Of a stretch of DNA of 64,000 nucleotides, positions 17,060 to 25,674 are shown piece by piece. How positions within the stretch are numbered: position 1 is the stretch's first letter; every line of letters begins with the position of its first letter. The position numbers and the translations under genes were made by a program. The stretch comes from Mesoflavibacter sp. (GTDB lineage Bacteria > Pseudomonadota > Alphaproteobacteria > UBA8366 > Aestuariispiraceae), in NCBI GenBank assembly GCA_017792345.1, contig CP051228.1, positions 558,001-622,000 on the forward strand. Reading direction: 5' to 3'. The notes under the pieces were generated by a model. The model did not search any database, was not told where the DNA came from, and worked only from the letters and a program-made list of their open reading frames with translations.

Positions 17060-17833
17060 GTCATTCCCGCACAGTCGGGGATCCGGAGCCATGTGGCACG
17101 ACCGTGCCTGCCCCCCTGGATCCCCGCCTTCGCGGGGATGACGAGGGTGAAGACTGATCCCTCAGAAAACCTCATCCGTGCTCCTGCGGAAGCAGGAGCC
17201 TCGTCAAACATCGCTCGGTGCCGGGACTTGGAAGGTTCCTGCTTTCGCAGGAACACGGTGGTTATGCGCCGTTCCCGCGCGAACGTGGGCATTCGACATG
17301 AGAGGGAGCGGAAACCGCAAATCCGCGCATTAATCCGTCATTCCCGCGAAGGCGGGAATCCAGAGCCATGTGGCATGACCGTGCCGATTCCCCTGGATCC
17401 CCGCCTGCGCGGGGATGACGAGGGTGAGGACTGATTCCCACAGATGGCCCCATCCGCGCTCCTGCGGAAGCAGGAGCCTCGTCAAACATCGCCCGGTGCC
17501 GGGACTTGGAAGGTTCCTGCTTTCGCAGGAACACGGCGGTTATGCGCCGTTGCCGCGCGAACGTGGGCATTCGACATGGCGGGAGCCCACTCTCTCCCGA
17601 GCAAACGCGGAAACCGCAAGAACACGCATTAATCCGTCATTCCCGCGAAGGCGGGAATCCAGAGCCATGTGGCACGGCCATGCCTGCCCCCCTGGATCCC
17701 CGCCTTCGCGGGGATGACGAGGGTAAGGGGTGATCACTCAGAAAACCTCATCGGTGCTCCTGCGGAAGCAGGAGCCTCGTCAAACATCGCTCGGTGCCAG
17801 GACTTGGAAGGTTCCTGCTTTCGCAGGAACACG
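17060..17833 (+). repeat. Left composite palindromic repeat array (three A+B units)
   Basis: Three direct copies of a unit of about 276-300 bases. Element A (17060-17143, 17337-17420, 17636-17719) starts GTCATTCCCGC and ends GCGGGGATGACG, with hairpins at both ends. Element B (17179-17258, 17457-17536, 17754-17833) starts with the hairpin CTCCTGCGGAAGCAGGAG and ends with TTCCTGCTTTCGCAGGAA. Copies are nearly identical in the stems and differ in the linkers. Open frames across the array are by-products of the repeats. The span 17013-18020 holds no other gene. Confidence 0.85.
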
Positions 17834-18020
17834 GCGGTTAACCGTAGTTCTCGCCTGCGCGGGGATGACGGAAGTGCAAGGTCCGTTTGCCCCCCACCAG
17901 CGCCTCTGCATTCGCAACAACATGCCACCCCCGCCCGGTCCGCACCGCCGCCGGGGTTGCTGAGGACGGTAGAGGCGGGCACAAATTTCCGCGCCCAGAA
18001 AACCCGGAGACCTGAGCCCA

Positions 18021-19211
18021 ATGTTGACCCGTCTGTTCCGGTCCCGGACCGAAGGCACGGCCATGCCGGCGACCGTGTGGATGCTGGGGATCGTCAGTCT
18101 TCTGATGGATGTCTCGTCGGAGATGGTCCAGAGCCTGCTGCCGATCTATCTGGCGGGCGGGCTGGGTGCCTCGGCCTTGGCGATCGGGTTCATCGAAGGC
18201 CTGTCGGTCGCCGTCGCCACCGCGACCAAGTTCCTGTCCGGGCTGTTCACGGATTGGAGCCGCCGGGCAAAGCCGCTGGCCATTCTGGGCTACGGGTTGG
18301 CGGCGCTGTCGCGGCTGATCTTCCCCCTGGCGATATCGATTGACCAGATCGCCATGGCCAAGGCGATGGATCGGGTCGGCAAGGGCATTCGCGGCGCCCC
18401 GCGCGACGCGCTGATCGCGGCGGTGACCCCGCCGGAAATCCGAGGCGCCGGCTTTGGATTGCGAAAATCCCTGGATACGGTCGGCGGTTTCGCCGGTCCG
18501 ATTGCGGCGGTCGGCGCCATGATCCTGCTGGCGGGCGACATTGCCGCCGTCTACTGGTTGGCCGTCATCCCGGCCGTGCTGGCGGTGATCGTGCTGATCT
18601 TCGGCGTGCGCGAGCCGGCGGGACAGCGCACGGCGGCAAAGCCGGACTTTCGTCTCAAGGACGCACTGCGTTTGAACCGGGCAGTCGCAGGGGTGATCGC
18701 CTTCGCCGCCGTGATCACACTGGCACGGTTCAGCGAGGCCTTCATCCTGCTGAAGGCTTTGGACACGGGCTTCGCGGCGACTTGGGTCCCGCTCGCGCTC
18801 GTTCTCATGCATGCGGTCTATGGCCTGGCCGCCTATCCGGTCGGCATGCTGTCGGACCGGATCGGGACAAGGGGCCTGCTGGCTTGGAGCCTCGTTTTCC
18901 TGGTCATTGCCCATTTGGTTCTGGGCCTCTCCGATACGGTCGGCGCCTTCCTGATCGGGACCGTCTTCTGGGGCTTGCATATGGGATTCTCGCAGGGATT
19001 GCTGGGCGCGATGATCGCCGCGGCGGCGCCGGACACACTCAAGGGCAGCGCCTTCGGCGCCTTCAACCTGGTCACGGGCGCGGTCGTCCTGTTCGGCAAC
19101 ACCGCAGCCGGCTGGCTCTGGGTCAGCGCCGGCTCCCCGGCCCCATTCCTGGCCGGCGCAGCGATCTCCCTGATCGCGCTGGGGGTCCTATTGATCGCCA
19201 AGAGAAAATGA
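18021..19211 (+). CDS. MFS transporter
   Basis: A 396-residue major facilitator protein with about 11-12 hydrophobic segments. The loop 2-3 motif appears as GLFTDWSRRAKPLAILGY, and AKAMDRVGKGIRGAPRDALIA follows, a pattern typical of a large uncharacterised bacterial MFS group with the conserved DRxGKGxRxxPRDAL segment. The substrate is unknown. It stands alone, framed on both sides by the same composite repeats. The first ATG (18021) is used; ATG 18063 is a shorter alternative. Confidence 0.88.
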   Translation: MLTRLFRSRTEGTAMPATVWMLGIVSLLMDVSSEMVQSLLPIYLAGGLGASALAIGFIEGLSVAVATATKFLSGLFTDWSRRAKPLAILGYGLAALSRLIFPLAISIDQIAMAKAMDRVGKGIRGAPRDALIAAVTPPEIRGAGFGLRKSLDTVGGFAGPIAAVGAMILLAGDIAAVYWLAVIPAVLAVIVLIFGVREPAGQRTAAKPDFRLKDALRLNRAVAGVIAFAAVITLARFSEAFILLKALDTGFAATWVPLALVLMHAVYGLAAYPVGMLSDRIGTRGLLAWSLVFLVIAHLVLGLSDTVGAFLIGTVFWGLHMGFSQGLLGAMIAAAAPDTLKGSAFGAFNLVTGAVVLFGNTAAGWLWVSAGSPAPFLAGAAISLIALGVLLIAKRK

Positions 19212-19278
19212 GGCGCGACCGCGGGCCCTTCGTGATTACCGCGCGGGCGGGGATGACGATAAGGGGCACTCAGAGGGC

Positions 19279-20208
19279 CTCCTCGGACGTCGCGCAGTGC
19301 CGGGACTTGGCAGGTTCCTGCTTTCGCAGGAACACGGCGGTTATGCGCTGTTCCCGAGCGGGCGGGGCATCCGACATGGCGGGCGCCAGCTCTCTGGAGC
19401 AGGAGCGGAAACGTAAAAGCGCCCATTAATCCGTCATTCCCGCGCAGGCGGGAATCCAGGGCCATGTGGCATGGCCATGCCTGTCCCCCTGGATCCCCGC
19501 CTGCGCGAGGATGACGGTGAGGGGAGATCCCTCAGAAAACAACGTCCGTGCTCCTGCGGAAGCAGGAGCCTCCCCCGACATCGCGCAGTGCCGGGACGCG
19601 GAAGGTTCCTGCTTTCGCAGGAACAAGGCGGTGATGCGTCGTTCCCGCGCGGGCGGGGCATCCGACATGGCGGGAGTCAGCTCTCTCGAGCCGGAACGGA
19701 AACTGCAAAATCGTGCATTAATCCGTCATTCCCGCGAAGGCGGGAATCCAGGGCCATGTGGCACGGCCATGCCTGTCCCCCTGGATCCCCGCCTGCGCGA
19801 GGATGACGGTTAGGGGTGAAACACCCAGAAAACCACATCCGTGCTCCTGCGGAAGCAGGAGCCTCCTCGGACATCGCTCGGTGCCGGGACTTGGAAGGTT
19901 CCTGCTTTCGCAGGAACACGGCGGTGAGGCGGCCCCGCGTCGGCGGGGCATCCGACATGGCGGGAGCCCCCTCACGAGCCGGTACGGAAAACGTAAAAAC
20001 GCGCATCATACCGTCATTCCCGCGCAGGCGGGAATCCAGAGCCATGTGGCACGGCCGTGCCTGTGCCCCTGGATTCCCGCCTGCGCGGGGATGACGATCA
20101 GGGGTGAAACACCCAGAAAACCACATCCGTGCTCCTGCGGAAGCAGGAGCCTCCTCGAACATCGCTCGGTGCCGGGACTTGGAAGGTTCCTGCTTTCGCA
20201 GGAGCACG
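19279..20208 (+). repeat. Right composite palindromic repeat array (half unit plus three A+B units)
   Basis: The same two elements as in the left array, in the same orientation. A truncated B (19279-19337) lacks its first hairpin; it is followed by A at 19433-19516, 19725-19807 and 20013-20096 and B at 19548-19628, 19841-19921 and 20129-20208. Period is about 286-292 bases. The last B stops 12 bases before the stop codon of the PPOX gene. No other gene is present between 19212 and 20219. Confidence 0.85.
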
Positions 20209-20219
20209 GCGGTGACCCC

Positions 20220-20894
20220 TCAATAGAGATGTTTGCGGTAGCTTTCTTCCAGGCGTTCGTCGGCGGTTTTCACGGTGGCCTCGTCGATTGCCTCGCCCTC
20301 GCTGGTCTGGTTCAGGATGATCCGGGCGAGGCTGGGCATGACGGAGCGGTCGACCTGAGCGTCGGCCTCCCATAGGCGGGAGCGTTTCAGGGCCTTGGCG
20401 CAGTGCAGGAAGGCTTCCTCGACCTGGATGCGGATGGCGATTTCCGGGCGTTTGTTCTTGATCACCGCCCGGTCCAGAATCGCCGGGTCGCGGGTCAGGG
20501 TCGCGCGGCCGTTGATGCGCAGCGTGTCCTCAAAACCGGGGATCATGAAGATCAGGCCGACCGACGGGTTGGCCAGGATGTTCGACATCGTATCCAGCCG
20601 GTGATTCCCCGGCCGGTCGGGAATGGCGATGGTGTTGTCGTCCAGCACCTGCACGAAACCGGCGGGGTCGCCGCGCGGCGAGACGTCGGCGCGGCCGTCG
20701 CCGCTCATCGTCCCGATGCACAGGAACGGCGACAGGGCGATGAAGTCGCGGCAATACTTGTCCAGTTTCGGCAGCGATTTCTTCGCGGCGAGGCCGGACG
20801 GATGGCCGATCAGGTCGCGCAGGGCCTCCTCGGTCCGGATGTCGTAATCGGTTCCGGTGTCGGTTTCCGAAGCTGGGGCGATGTCGTTCGGCAT
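20220..20894 (-). CDS. Pyridoxamine 5'-phosphate oxidase family flavoprotein
   Basis: A 224-residue split-barrel FMN-binding protein. Visible are FLCIGTMSGDGRADVSPRG, the IPDRPGNHRLDTMSNIL segment and VGLIFMIPG, characteristic of the MSMEG_1061-like subgroup of the PPOX superfamily. True pyridoxamine oxidases are different in their C-terminus. It probably uses FMN or F420-like cofactor for an unknown reduction or oxidation. It is a single gene whose 3' end abuts the repeat array. Confidence 0.85.
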   Translation of the reverse strand: MPNDIAPASETDTGTDYDIRTEEALRDLIGHPSGLAAKKSLPKLDKYCRDFIALSPFLCIGTMSGDGRADVSPRGDPAGFVQVLDDNTIAIPDRPGNHRLDTMSNILANPSVGLIFMIPGFEDTLRINGRATLTRDPAILDRAVIKNKRPEIAIRIQVEEAFLHCAKALKRSRLWEADAQVDRSVMPSLARIILNQTSEGEAIDEATVKTADERLEESYRKHLY

Positions 20895-21070
20895 GGTTTA
20901 AAATCCTCAATTGCTGCGCGGAGGGCGCCTGCATAGCACAGCCGACAATGCTTCGCATTCTCGACTTTGCCATTCGCTATCGGAATCCGGCCAGGCGGAT
21001 CGGTCCTTTACAACCCGGCGCCCCGCCCCCTATCTCGGCGACAGGACACAAGGGATCGGGACGAGGCAGG

Positions 21071-21562
21071 ATGACCGACCGCAAGACGACATTGCATCTG
21101 CTCTGCGGCAAGATCGCGGCGGGGAAATCCACCCTGGCGGCGCAATTGGGGGCGGCACCGGACACCGTGATCGTGGCGGAGGATTCCTGGCTGTCCCTCC
21201 TCTACCCCGACGAATTAGAGGGGCTGGAGGATTACGTCCGGGCGTCCTGGCGGCTGCGCGCGGCCATGGCGCCGCATCTGCGCAGCCTTCTGGGTGCCGG
21301 GCTTTCCGTCGTGCTGGATTTTCCGGCCAACACGCCGAAACAACGGGCATGGATGCGCGATCTGATCCGGGATACCGGGGTCGCGCATCGCCTGCACTAT
21401 CTGGACGTCCCTGACGATATCTGCCGCAACCGCCTGCGCCGACGCAATGCCGAGGGCGGGCATGAATTTCAGGTGTCGGACGCGATCTTCGACGAGATTA
21501 CCCGCCACTTTACCCCGCCCGCGCCGGCGGAAGGCTTCGACGTCACGGTCTACCAGGACTAG
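21071..21562 (+). CDS. P-loop kinase-like ATPase
   Basis: A 163-residue single-domain protein with Walker A GKIAAGKST at residues 13-21, an Asp in VVLDFPANT, and an Arg-rich lid (CRNRLRRRNAEG). This is the layout of small-molecule kinases such as the chloramphenicol phosphotransferase-like group. ATG 21071 follows GAGGCAGG; the upstream in-frame extension is not coding-like. Its stop lies within the end of the LysR gene on the other strand. The substrate is unknown. Confidence 0.75.
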   Translation: MTDRKTTLHLLCGKIAAGKSTLAAQLGAAPDTVIVAEDSWLSLLYPDELEGLEDYVRASWRLRAAMAPHLRSLLGAGLSVVLDFPANTPKQRAWMRDLIRDTGVAHRLHYLDVPDDICRNRLRRRNAEGGHEFQVSDAIFDEITRHFTPPAPAEGFDVTVYQD

Positions 21563-22455
21563 GCGGCGAACCAGTCGCCCAGCGCGGCGACGGTCAGGCG
21601 GGCGGGCGATCCGGCGGGGGATTTGCGCGATACCAGCGCCCGCCAGGGCACCGCGATCCCACCCTGCGTCGCGGGCAGCGCGATCAGGCTGCCGGCGGCG
21701 ATTTCCCGCGAGATGCCCCAGCGGCTGAGGACCGAAATCCCGGCCTGGGCCTTGATCAATTCGCAGATCGCGTCGACCGAACCCAGATTGCGCTTGCGCA
21801 GCGGCGATGCCCCTTCCGCGGCCCACAGACGGTCGGCCTCGAAGCCCGGTTCGCTGGACAGGGAATAGGTCAGATAGACCTGATCGCGGAAATCCCGCGC
21901 ACCGATATGGGCGCGCCCCTCGAAAGGATGGCCCGGCCAGACGGCGACCACCAATTGATCGTCGAACAGATCGACCGCGTCGGCCAGCCCGACCGGCCGC
22001 GCGCCGGGCAGGATGACGATGTCCAGCGCCCCTTCGGACAGCCGGTCCAGGGCGGCGTCGGCGGCGTTGGGTTCGATTTCGATCGCGATGCCCGGCTGGC
22101 GGTCGCGGAACCAGGCCAGGAAATCCGGCAGCCAGTGATAGGCGTTATAGTTCCCGACGGTCAGCCGCACGACATGGCGGATGCCCTCGGACGACGCGGC
22201 GGCGATCCGTTCCGCCTCGTCCAGATCGGCCAGGACGCGCCGCGCCGTGTCGGTCAGGATCTGCGCCGCCGCCGTCGGGCGCAGGCGGCGGCCCGATTTC
22301 TCGAACAGGCTGACGCCCAGCCGCCGTTCCGCCTCGCGGATGCGATGAGTCAGCGCCGATTGTGTGATGCGCAGCCGCTCCGCCGCCAGCGCCAGGGTGG
22401 TCTGATCGGCCAGGACCACAAACATCTGCAGATGCTGAAGCGACAAGGCGGGCAT
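21559..22455 (-). CDS. LysR family transcriptional regulator
   Basis: A 298-residue LysR protein: winged helix at residues 1-60 (LQHLQMFVVLADQTTLALAAERLRITQSALTHRIREAERRLG) and a periplasmic-binding-protein-like effector domain. The N-terminus recalls MetR-type members. The ATG at 22455 was chosen since the family starts only a few residues before the HTH; the frame upstream to 22518 seems untranslated. It is divergent from the TauD-led operon 107 bases away and probably activates it. Confidence 0.9.
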   Translation of the reverse strand: MPALSLQHLQMFVVLADQTTLALAAERLRITQSALTHRIREAERRLGVSLFEKSGRRLRPTAAAQILTDTARRVLADLDEAERIAAASSEGIRHVVRLTVGNYNAYHWLPDFLAWFRDRQPGIAIEIEPNAADAALDRLSEGALDIVILPGARPVGLADAVDLFDDQLVVAVWPGHPFEGRAHIGARDFRDQVYLTYSLSSEPGFEADRLWAAEGASPLRKRNLGSVDAICELIKAQAGISVLSRWGISREIAAGSLIALPATQGGIAVPWRALVSRKSPAGSPARLTVAALGDWFAA

Positions 22456-22562
22456 GAATATATGAATCCGTTTCGCAGTTTCGCCGCATTTTCTGAATTT
22501 GTTTTGCGAACGGGTCAATGCCTATCCTGCCTTCCGGGGTTTCCGGGCGATGGAGGCGCGGG

Positions 22563-23459
22563 ATGCTGGATACGGTCAAACTGCATGACGATTTCGGGGT
22601 TGAGATACGCGGCGTCGACCTGCGCGCCGTGACGCGGGATCATCTGTTTCCGGAAATCCGGGCGCTGTTCGAGGCGCACTCGCTGCTGCTGTTCCGGGGT
22701 CAGGACTTCGACGAAGACACGCACCGGGCCCTCGCCACCCTGTTCGGCCCGATCGAGGATTTGCGCGACGCAGCGGAAGGCGCGCCGATCGAGCGCGCCA
22801 TGGTGTCCAACGCCATGACGGCGGGCGCCCTGGTCGCCGACAAGCGGCTGCGGCTTCTGGACCTGAAGGCGAATTTCTATTGGCACACGGACAGCACCTT
22901 TCTGCCGGTCCCGGCGATTTCCAACGTGCTGGCGGGCTATGTCATCCCGTCCGGCGGCGGCGCGACGGAGATCGTGTCGACCCGTATCGGCTGGGACCGC
23001 CTGTCCCCTGCCCTGAAGGAACAGGCGCGCGGCGCGGTCGCGCGGCACCGCTTCACCCATTCCCGGCGGCTGGTGGATGAGGAGCTGGCGCAATTGCCGA
23101 TCTATACGCGCTATCCGGAGGTCCTGTGGCGGGCCGTCTGGCGCAATCCGGTCAACGGGCGCGACGCCCTGTTTCTCGGCGCCCATGCCGGCGGTATCGT
23201 GGGCCGGGAGGACGCGGACGGCATGGCGCTGATATCGGCACTGATGGCGGCCGTGACGGGACCCGAAGCGATCTATGCCCATGCCTGGCGGCCGGGCGAC
23301 GTGCTGATCTGGGACCAGCGGGCGACGATGCATCGCGGCACGCCCTGGAATTACGAGGAGGAGCGGACCCTGGCGAGTTTCGTGTCCAGCGCCGTCGAGG
23401 CGGACGGCATCGCCAGCGTCCGCCCAAGACAGACCGAACCCGAATTGGAACTTCAGTAG
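22563..23459 (+). CDS. TauD/TfdA family 2-oxoglutarate-dependent dioxygenase
   Basis: A 298-residue non-haem iron oxygenase. The facial triad is His108 and Asp110 (FYWHTDSTF) and His257 (ATMHRGTPW); Arg268 would bind 2-oxoglutarate. GGAGG precedes ATG 22563. As first gene of the operon with a YciI-like protein, PuuE-like amidohydrolase, carbamoylase and D-aminotransferase, it probably hydroxylates or cleaves a side chain to start the pathway. Neighbouring genes do not suggest taurine or sulfonate use. Confidence 0.88.
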   Translation: MLDTVKLHDDFGVEIRGVDLRAVTRDHLFPEIRALFEAHSLLLFRGQDFDEDTHRALATLFGPIEDLRDAAEGAPIERAMVSNAMTAGALVADKRLRLLDLKANFYWHTDSTFLPVPAISNVLAGYVIPSGGGATEIVSTRIGWDRLSPALKEQARGAVARHRFTHSRRLVDEELAQLPIYTRYPEVLWRAVWRNPVNGRDALFLGAHAGGIVGREDADGMALISALMAAVTGPEAIYAHAWRPGDVLIWDQRATMHRGTPWNYEEERTLASFVSSAVEADGIASVRPRQTEPELELQ

Positions 23460-23474
23460 AGAGAAGGAAGAAAC

Positions 23475-23777
23475 ATGCCCTGGCTGATCGTCAGCAACGA
23501 CAACGAGAACGGCCCGAAAATCCGCGCGGACCAGGCGGTGATGGATGCCCATTGGCAATACGAACTGGCCAATCGCGACAAGATCCTGGTCGCCGGCAGC
23601 CTGCGCGAGGATGACGGCGTGACCAAGAACGGCAGCGTCCTGCTGCTTAACGTCGCGACCCGGACAGACGCGGAAACCTTCTTCGCCAACGATCCGGCAA
23701 CAAAGGCGGGCATGCGCGGCGAGACCGAGATCCGCTGGCTGAATGTCGCCATCCTGGATACAGAGGAGCAGCCGTAA
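23475..23777 (+). CDS. YciI-like small protein
   Basis: A 100-residue protein with an alpha/beta ferredoxin-like barrel pattern: MPWLIVSNDNENG start, RADQAVMDAHWQYELANRDKI helix, GSVLLLNVATRTDAETFFANDP and a late RWLNVAIL strand. This fits the YCII-related family. Such proteins often act as small enzymes or partners in catabolic operons. AGAAGGAAG precedes the ATG, 15 bases after the TauD stop. Confidence 0.75.
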   Translation: MPWLIVSNDNENGPKIRADQAVMDAHWQYELANRDKILVAGSLREDDGVTKNGSVLLLNVATRTDAETFFANDPATKAGMRGETEIRWLNVAILDTEEQP

Positions 23778-23781
23778 CGCC

Positions 23782-24711
23782 ATGACCACGAAATCCTTCG
23801 GGCAGAGCCGCGACTTCATCGGTTATGCCGACGACCCGCCCTTCGCCGACTGGCCCGGCGGCGCGCGCATCGCCGTCAATTTCTGCCTGAATTACGAGGA
23901 AGGCGGCGAGCGGTCGATCCTGGAGGGCGACGGCCAGTCCGAAACCCGGATTTCCGACGTCACCGTCGATGCCAAGATCGACGGGCGCGAGCTGAATATC
24001 GAGCATTCCTATGAATATGGCGCGCGGGTCGGCTATTGGCGCATCCTGCGCGCCTTCACCGACCGGGGCATGAAGGGCACGGTCAATCTGGTCGGCCGCG
24101 CGGGGGAGCACAACCCGCTGGCGCTGAAGGCGCTGATCGAGGCCGGGTTCGACCTGCATCCCCATGGCTGGCGCTGGATCGATTATTCGACGCTGACGAT
24201 CGAGGAGGAGCGCGCCTATATCGCCAAATCCATCGCCCAGATCGAAGAACTGACAGGCGAAAAGCCGCTGGGCTATTACGCCGGGCTGCCGTCGGTGAAC
24301 ACGATCCCGCTGGTGCTGGAATGCGAGAATTTTCTCTACACGTCCGACGTCTACAATGACGACCTGCCCTATTGGTCGCCGGATCAACCGGGGCTGCTGA
24401 TGGTGCCCTATTCGCTGGACACCAACGATTCCCGCTTCGCCCGCGACGGCGGCGGCTATGTCCTGGGCGAGGAGTTCTTCACCTATTTCAAGGACAGTTT
24501 CGACATCCTGTACCGCGAGGGTGCGGAACGGCCGAAGATGCTGACCGTCGGCCTGCATGCCCGCCTGCTGGGGCGGCCGGGGCGGATCGGGGCGCTGCAC
24601 CGGATCTTCGACTATGTCCTGTCGCATGAGCATGTCTGGATCACCCGGCGAGACGACATCGCCCGGCATTGGGCCGCGCGCCATCCCGACCCGCGCGTCC
24701 AGGGGGCCTGA
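23782..24711 (+). CDS. PuuE-like polysaccharide-deacetylase-fold amidohydrolase
   Basis: A 309-residue protein that follows the PuuE allantoinase pattern along its length: DFIGYADDPP, FCLNYEEGGERSILEGD, HGWRWIDY, YNDDLPYW, LDTNDSRFA and VGLHARLLGRPGR. It differs from PuuE around the active site: His126 and His128 in DLHPHGWRW, and AGLPSVNT where PuuE has a Cys-Ser-Pro-Asn stretch. PuuE opens the hydantoin ring of allantoin. Here the downstream N-carbamoyl-D-amino-acid hydrolase suggests it opens another 5-substituted hydantoin. The start is ATG 23782. Confidence 0.85.
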   Translation: MTTKSFGQSRDFIGYADDPPFADWPGGARIAVNFCLNYEEGGERSILEGDGQSETRISDVTVDAKIDGRELNIEHSYEYGARVGYWRILRAFTDRGMKGTVNLVGRAGEHNPLALKALIEAGFDLHPHGWRWIDYSTLTIEEERAYIAKSIAQIEELTGEKPLGYYAGLPSVNTIPLVLECENFLYTSDVYNDDLPYWSPDQPGLLMVPYSLDTNDSRFARDGGGYVLGEEFFTYFKDSFDILYREGAERPKMLTVGLHARLLGRPGRIGALHRIFDYVLSHEHVWITRRDDIARHWAARHPDPRVQGA

Positions 24712-24714
24712 GCC

Positions 24715-25674
24715 ATGGACGGCATCGTCACCGGCGTCGCCCAGATGGGCGCGATCCAGAAAGCCGACACCCGCGAGACCGTCGTCGCCCGCATGACCGA
24801 ATTGCTGCGCGAAGCCAAGGCGCGGGGCTGCGGCTTCGTCGTCTTCCCGGAACTGGCGCTGACCACCTTCTTCCCGCGCTGGGTCTATGACCGGGGGGAT
24901 GCGGAACTGGAGGCCTTTTACGAGGACACGATGCCCGGCCCGGCGACCCGGCCCCTGTTCGACATGGCGCGGGATCTGGGGATCGGCTTCTATCTGGGCT
25001 ATGCCGAGAAGGCCGGGGACAAACGCTTCAACACCGCGATCCTGGTCGAACCGTCGGGGCGCATCGCGGGCAAGTACCGCAAGGTCCACCTGCCCGGCCA
25101 TGCCGAACCGGACCCTAGCCGATTGGGCGAGCATCTGGAGAAACGCTATTTCGACGTCGGCGATCTGGGCTTCCCGGTCTATGAGACGATGGGCGTCAAG
25201 ATGGGCATGTGCATCTGCAACGACCGCCGCTGGCCGGAGACCTATCGCGTCATGGGCCTGCAGGGGGTGGAACTGATCGCGCTGGGCTATAACACGCCGA
25301 CCGGGCTGGGCGAGCCCTATCAGGCGGCGGCCCAGGCCAATTTCCACAATTCCCTGACCATGCAGGCGGGCGCCTATCACAATGCCTGCTGGGTCGCTGC
25401 GGCGGCGAAATGCGGGGTCGAGGAAGGCTTCCCCATGATCGGCCAGAGCATGATCATCTCCCCCCTCGGCGAGGTCGTGGCCCAGGCCGCGACCCTGGAG
25501 GACGAGCTGATCGCCGCGCGCTGCGACATGAAGATGGCGCGCTATGCCAAGACCGAGATTTTCAACCTGGCCCGGCACCGCCGCCCCGATGCCTACCGTC
25601 CCATCGTGGAGCGGGTCGGCGCGGGCGGCCTGATCCAGCCGGACCGCAAGGCGATGGGGCTGGACGATGCCTGA
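24715..25674 (+). CDS. N-carbamoyl-D-amino-acid hydrolase
   Basis: A 319-residue nitrilase-superfamily enzyme. The catalytic triad is Glu46 (FPELALTTFFPRW), Lys123 (KYRKVHLPGH) and Cys168 (CICNDRRWPE). These blocks match D-carbamoylases closely, including LEKRYFDVGDLGFPV. It hydrolyses N-carbamoyl-D-amino acids to D-amino acid, CO2 and ammonia. It starts 3 bases after the PuuE-like stop and overlaps the aminotransferase gene by 8 bases, so the three are coupled. Confidence 0.92.
   Translation: MDGIVTGVAQMGAIQKADTRETVVARMTELLREAKARGCGFVVFPELALTTFFPRWVYDRGDAELEAFYEDTMPGPATRPLFDMARDLGIGFYLGYAEKAGDKRFNTAILVEPSGRIAGKYRKVHLPGHAEPDPSRLGEHLEKRYFDVGDLGFPVYETMGVKMGMCICNDRRWPETYRVMGLQGVELIALGYNTPTGLGEPYQAAAQANFHNSLTMQAGAYHNACWVAAAAKCGVEEGFPMIGQSMIISPLGEVVAQAATLEDELIAARCDMKMARYAKTEIFNLARHRRPDAYRPIVERVGAGGLIQPDRKAMGLDDA

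Noticed and set aside
17039-17963. Several short open frames on both strands
   Set aside because: They arise from the repeated palindromic elements A and B and share their peptides with each other only through the repeat.
17060-20208. CRISPR array
   Set aside because: The repeats are 80 bases or longer, contain hairpins, have similar linkers rather than unique spacers, and no cas gene is near.
21071-21562. Zeta-type toxin
   Set aside because: Only the P-loop is shared. There is no antitoxin gene next to it and the length and lid fit a small-molecule kinase better.
22563-23459. Taurine dioxygenase
   Set aside because: The iron and 2-oxoglutarate ligands fit the family, but there are no sulfonate transport or sulfur-regulation genes, and the operon points to ureide metabolism.
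23647-25578. Minus-strand frame of 643 codons
   Set aside because: It is a shadow of the PuuE-like and carbamoylase genes caused by high G+C codon bias.
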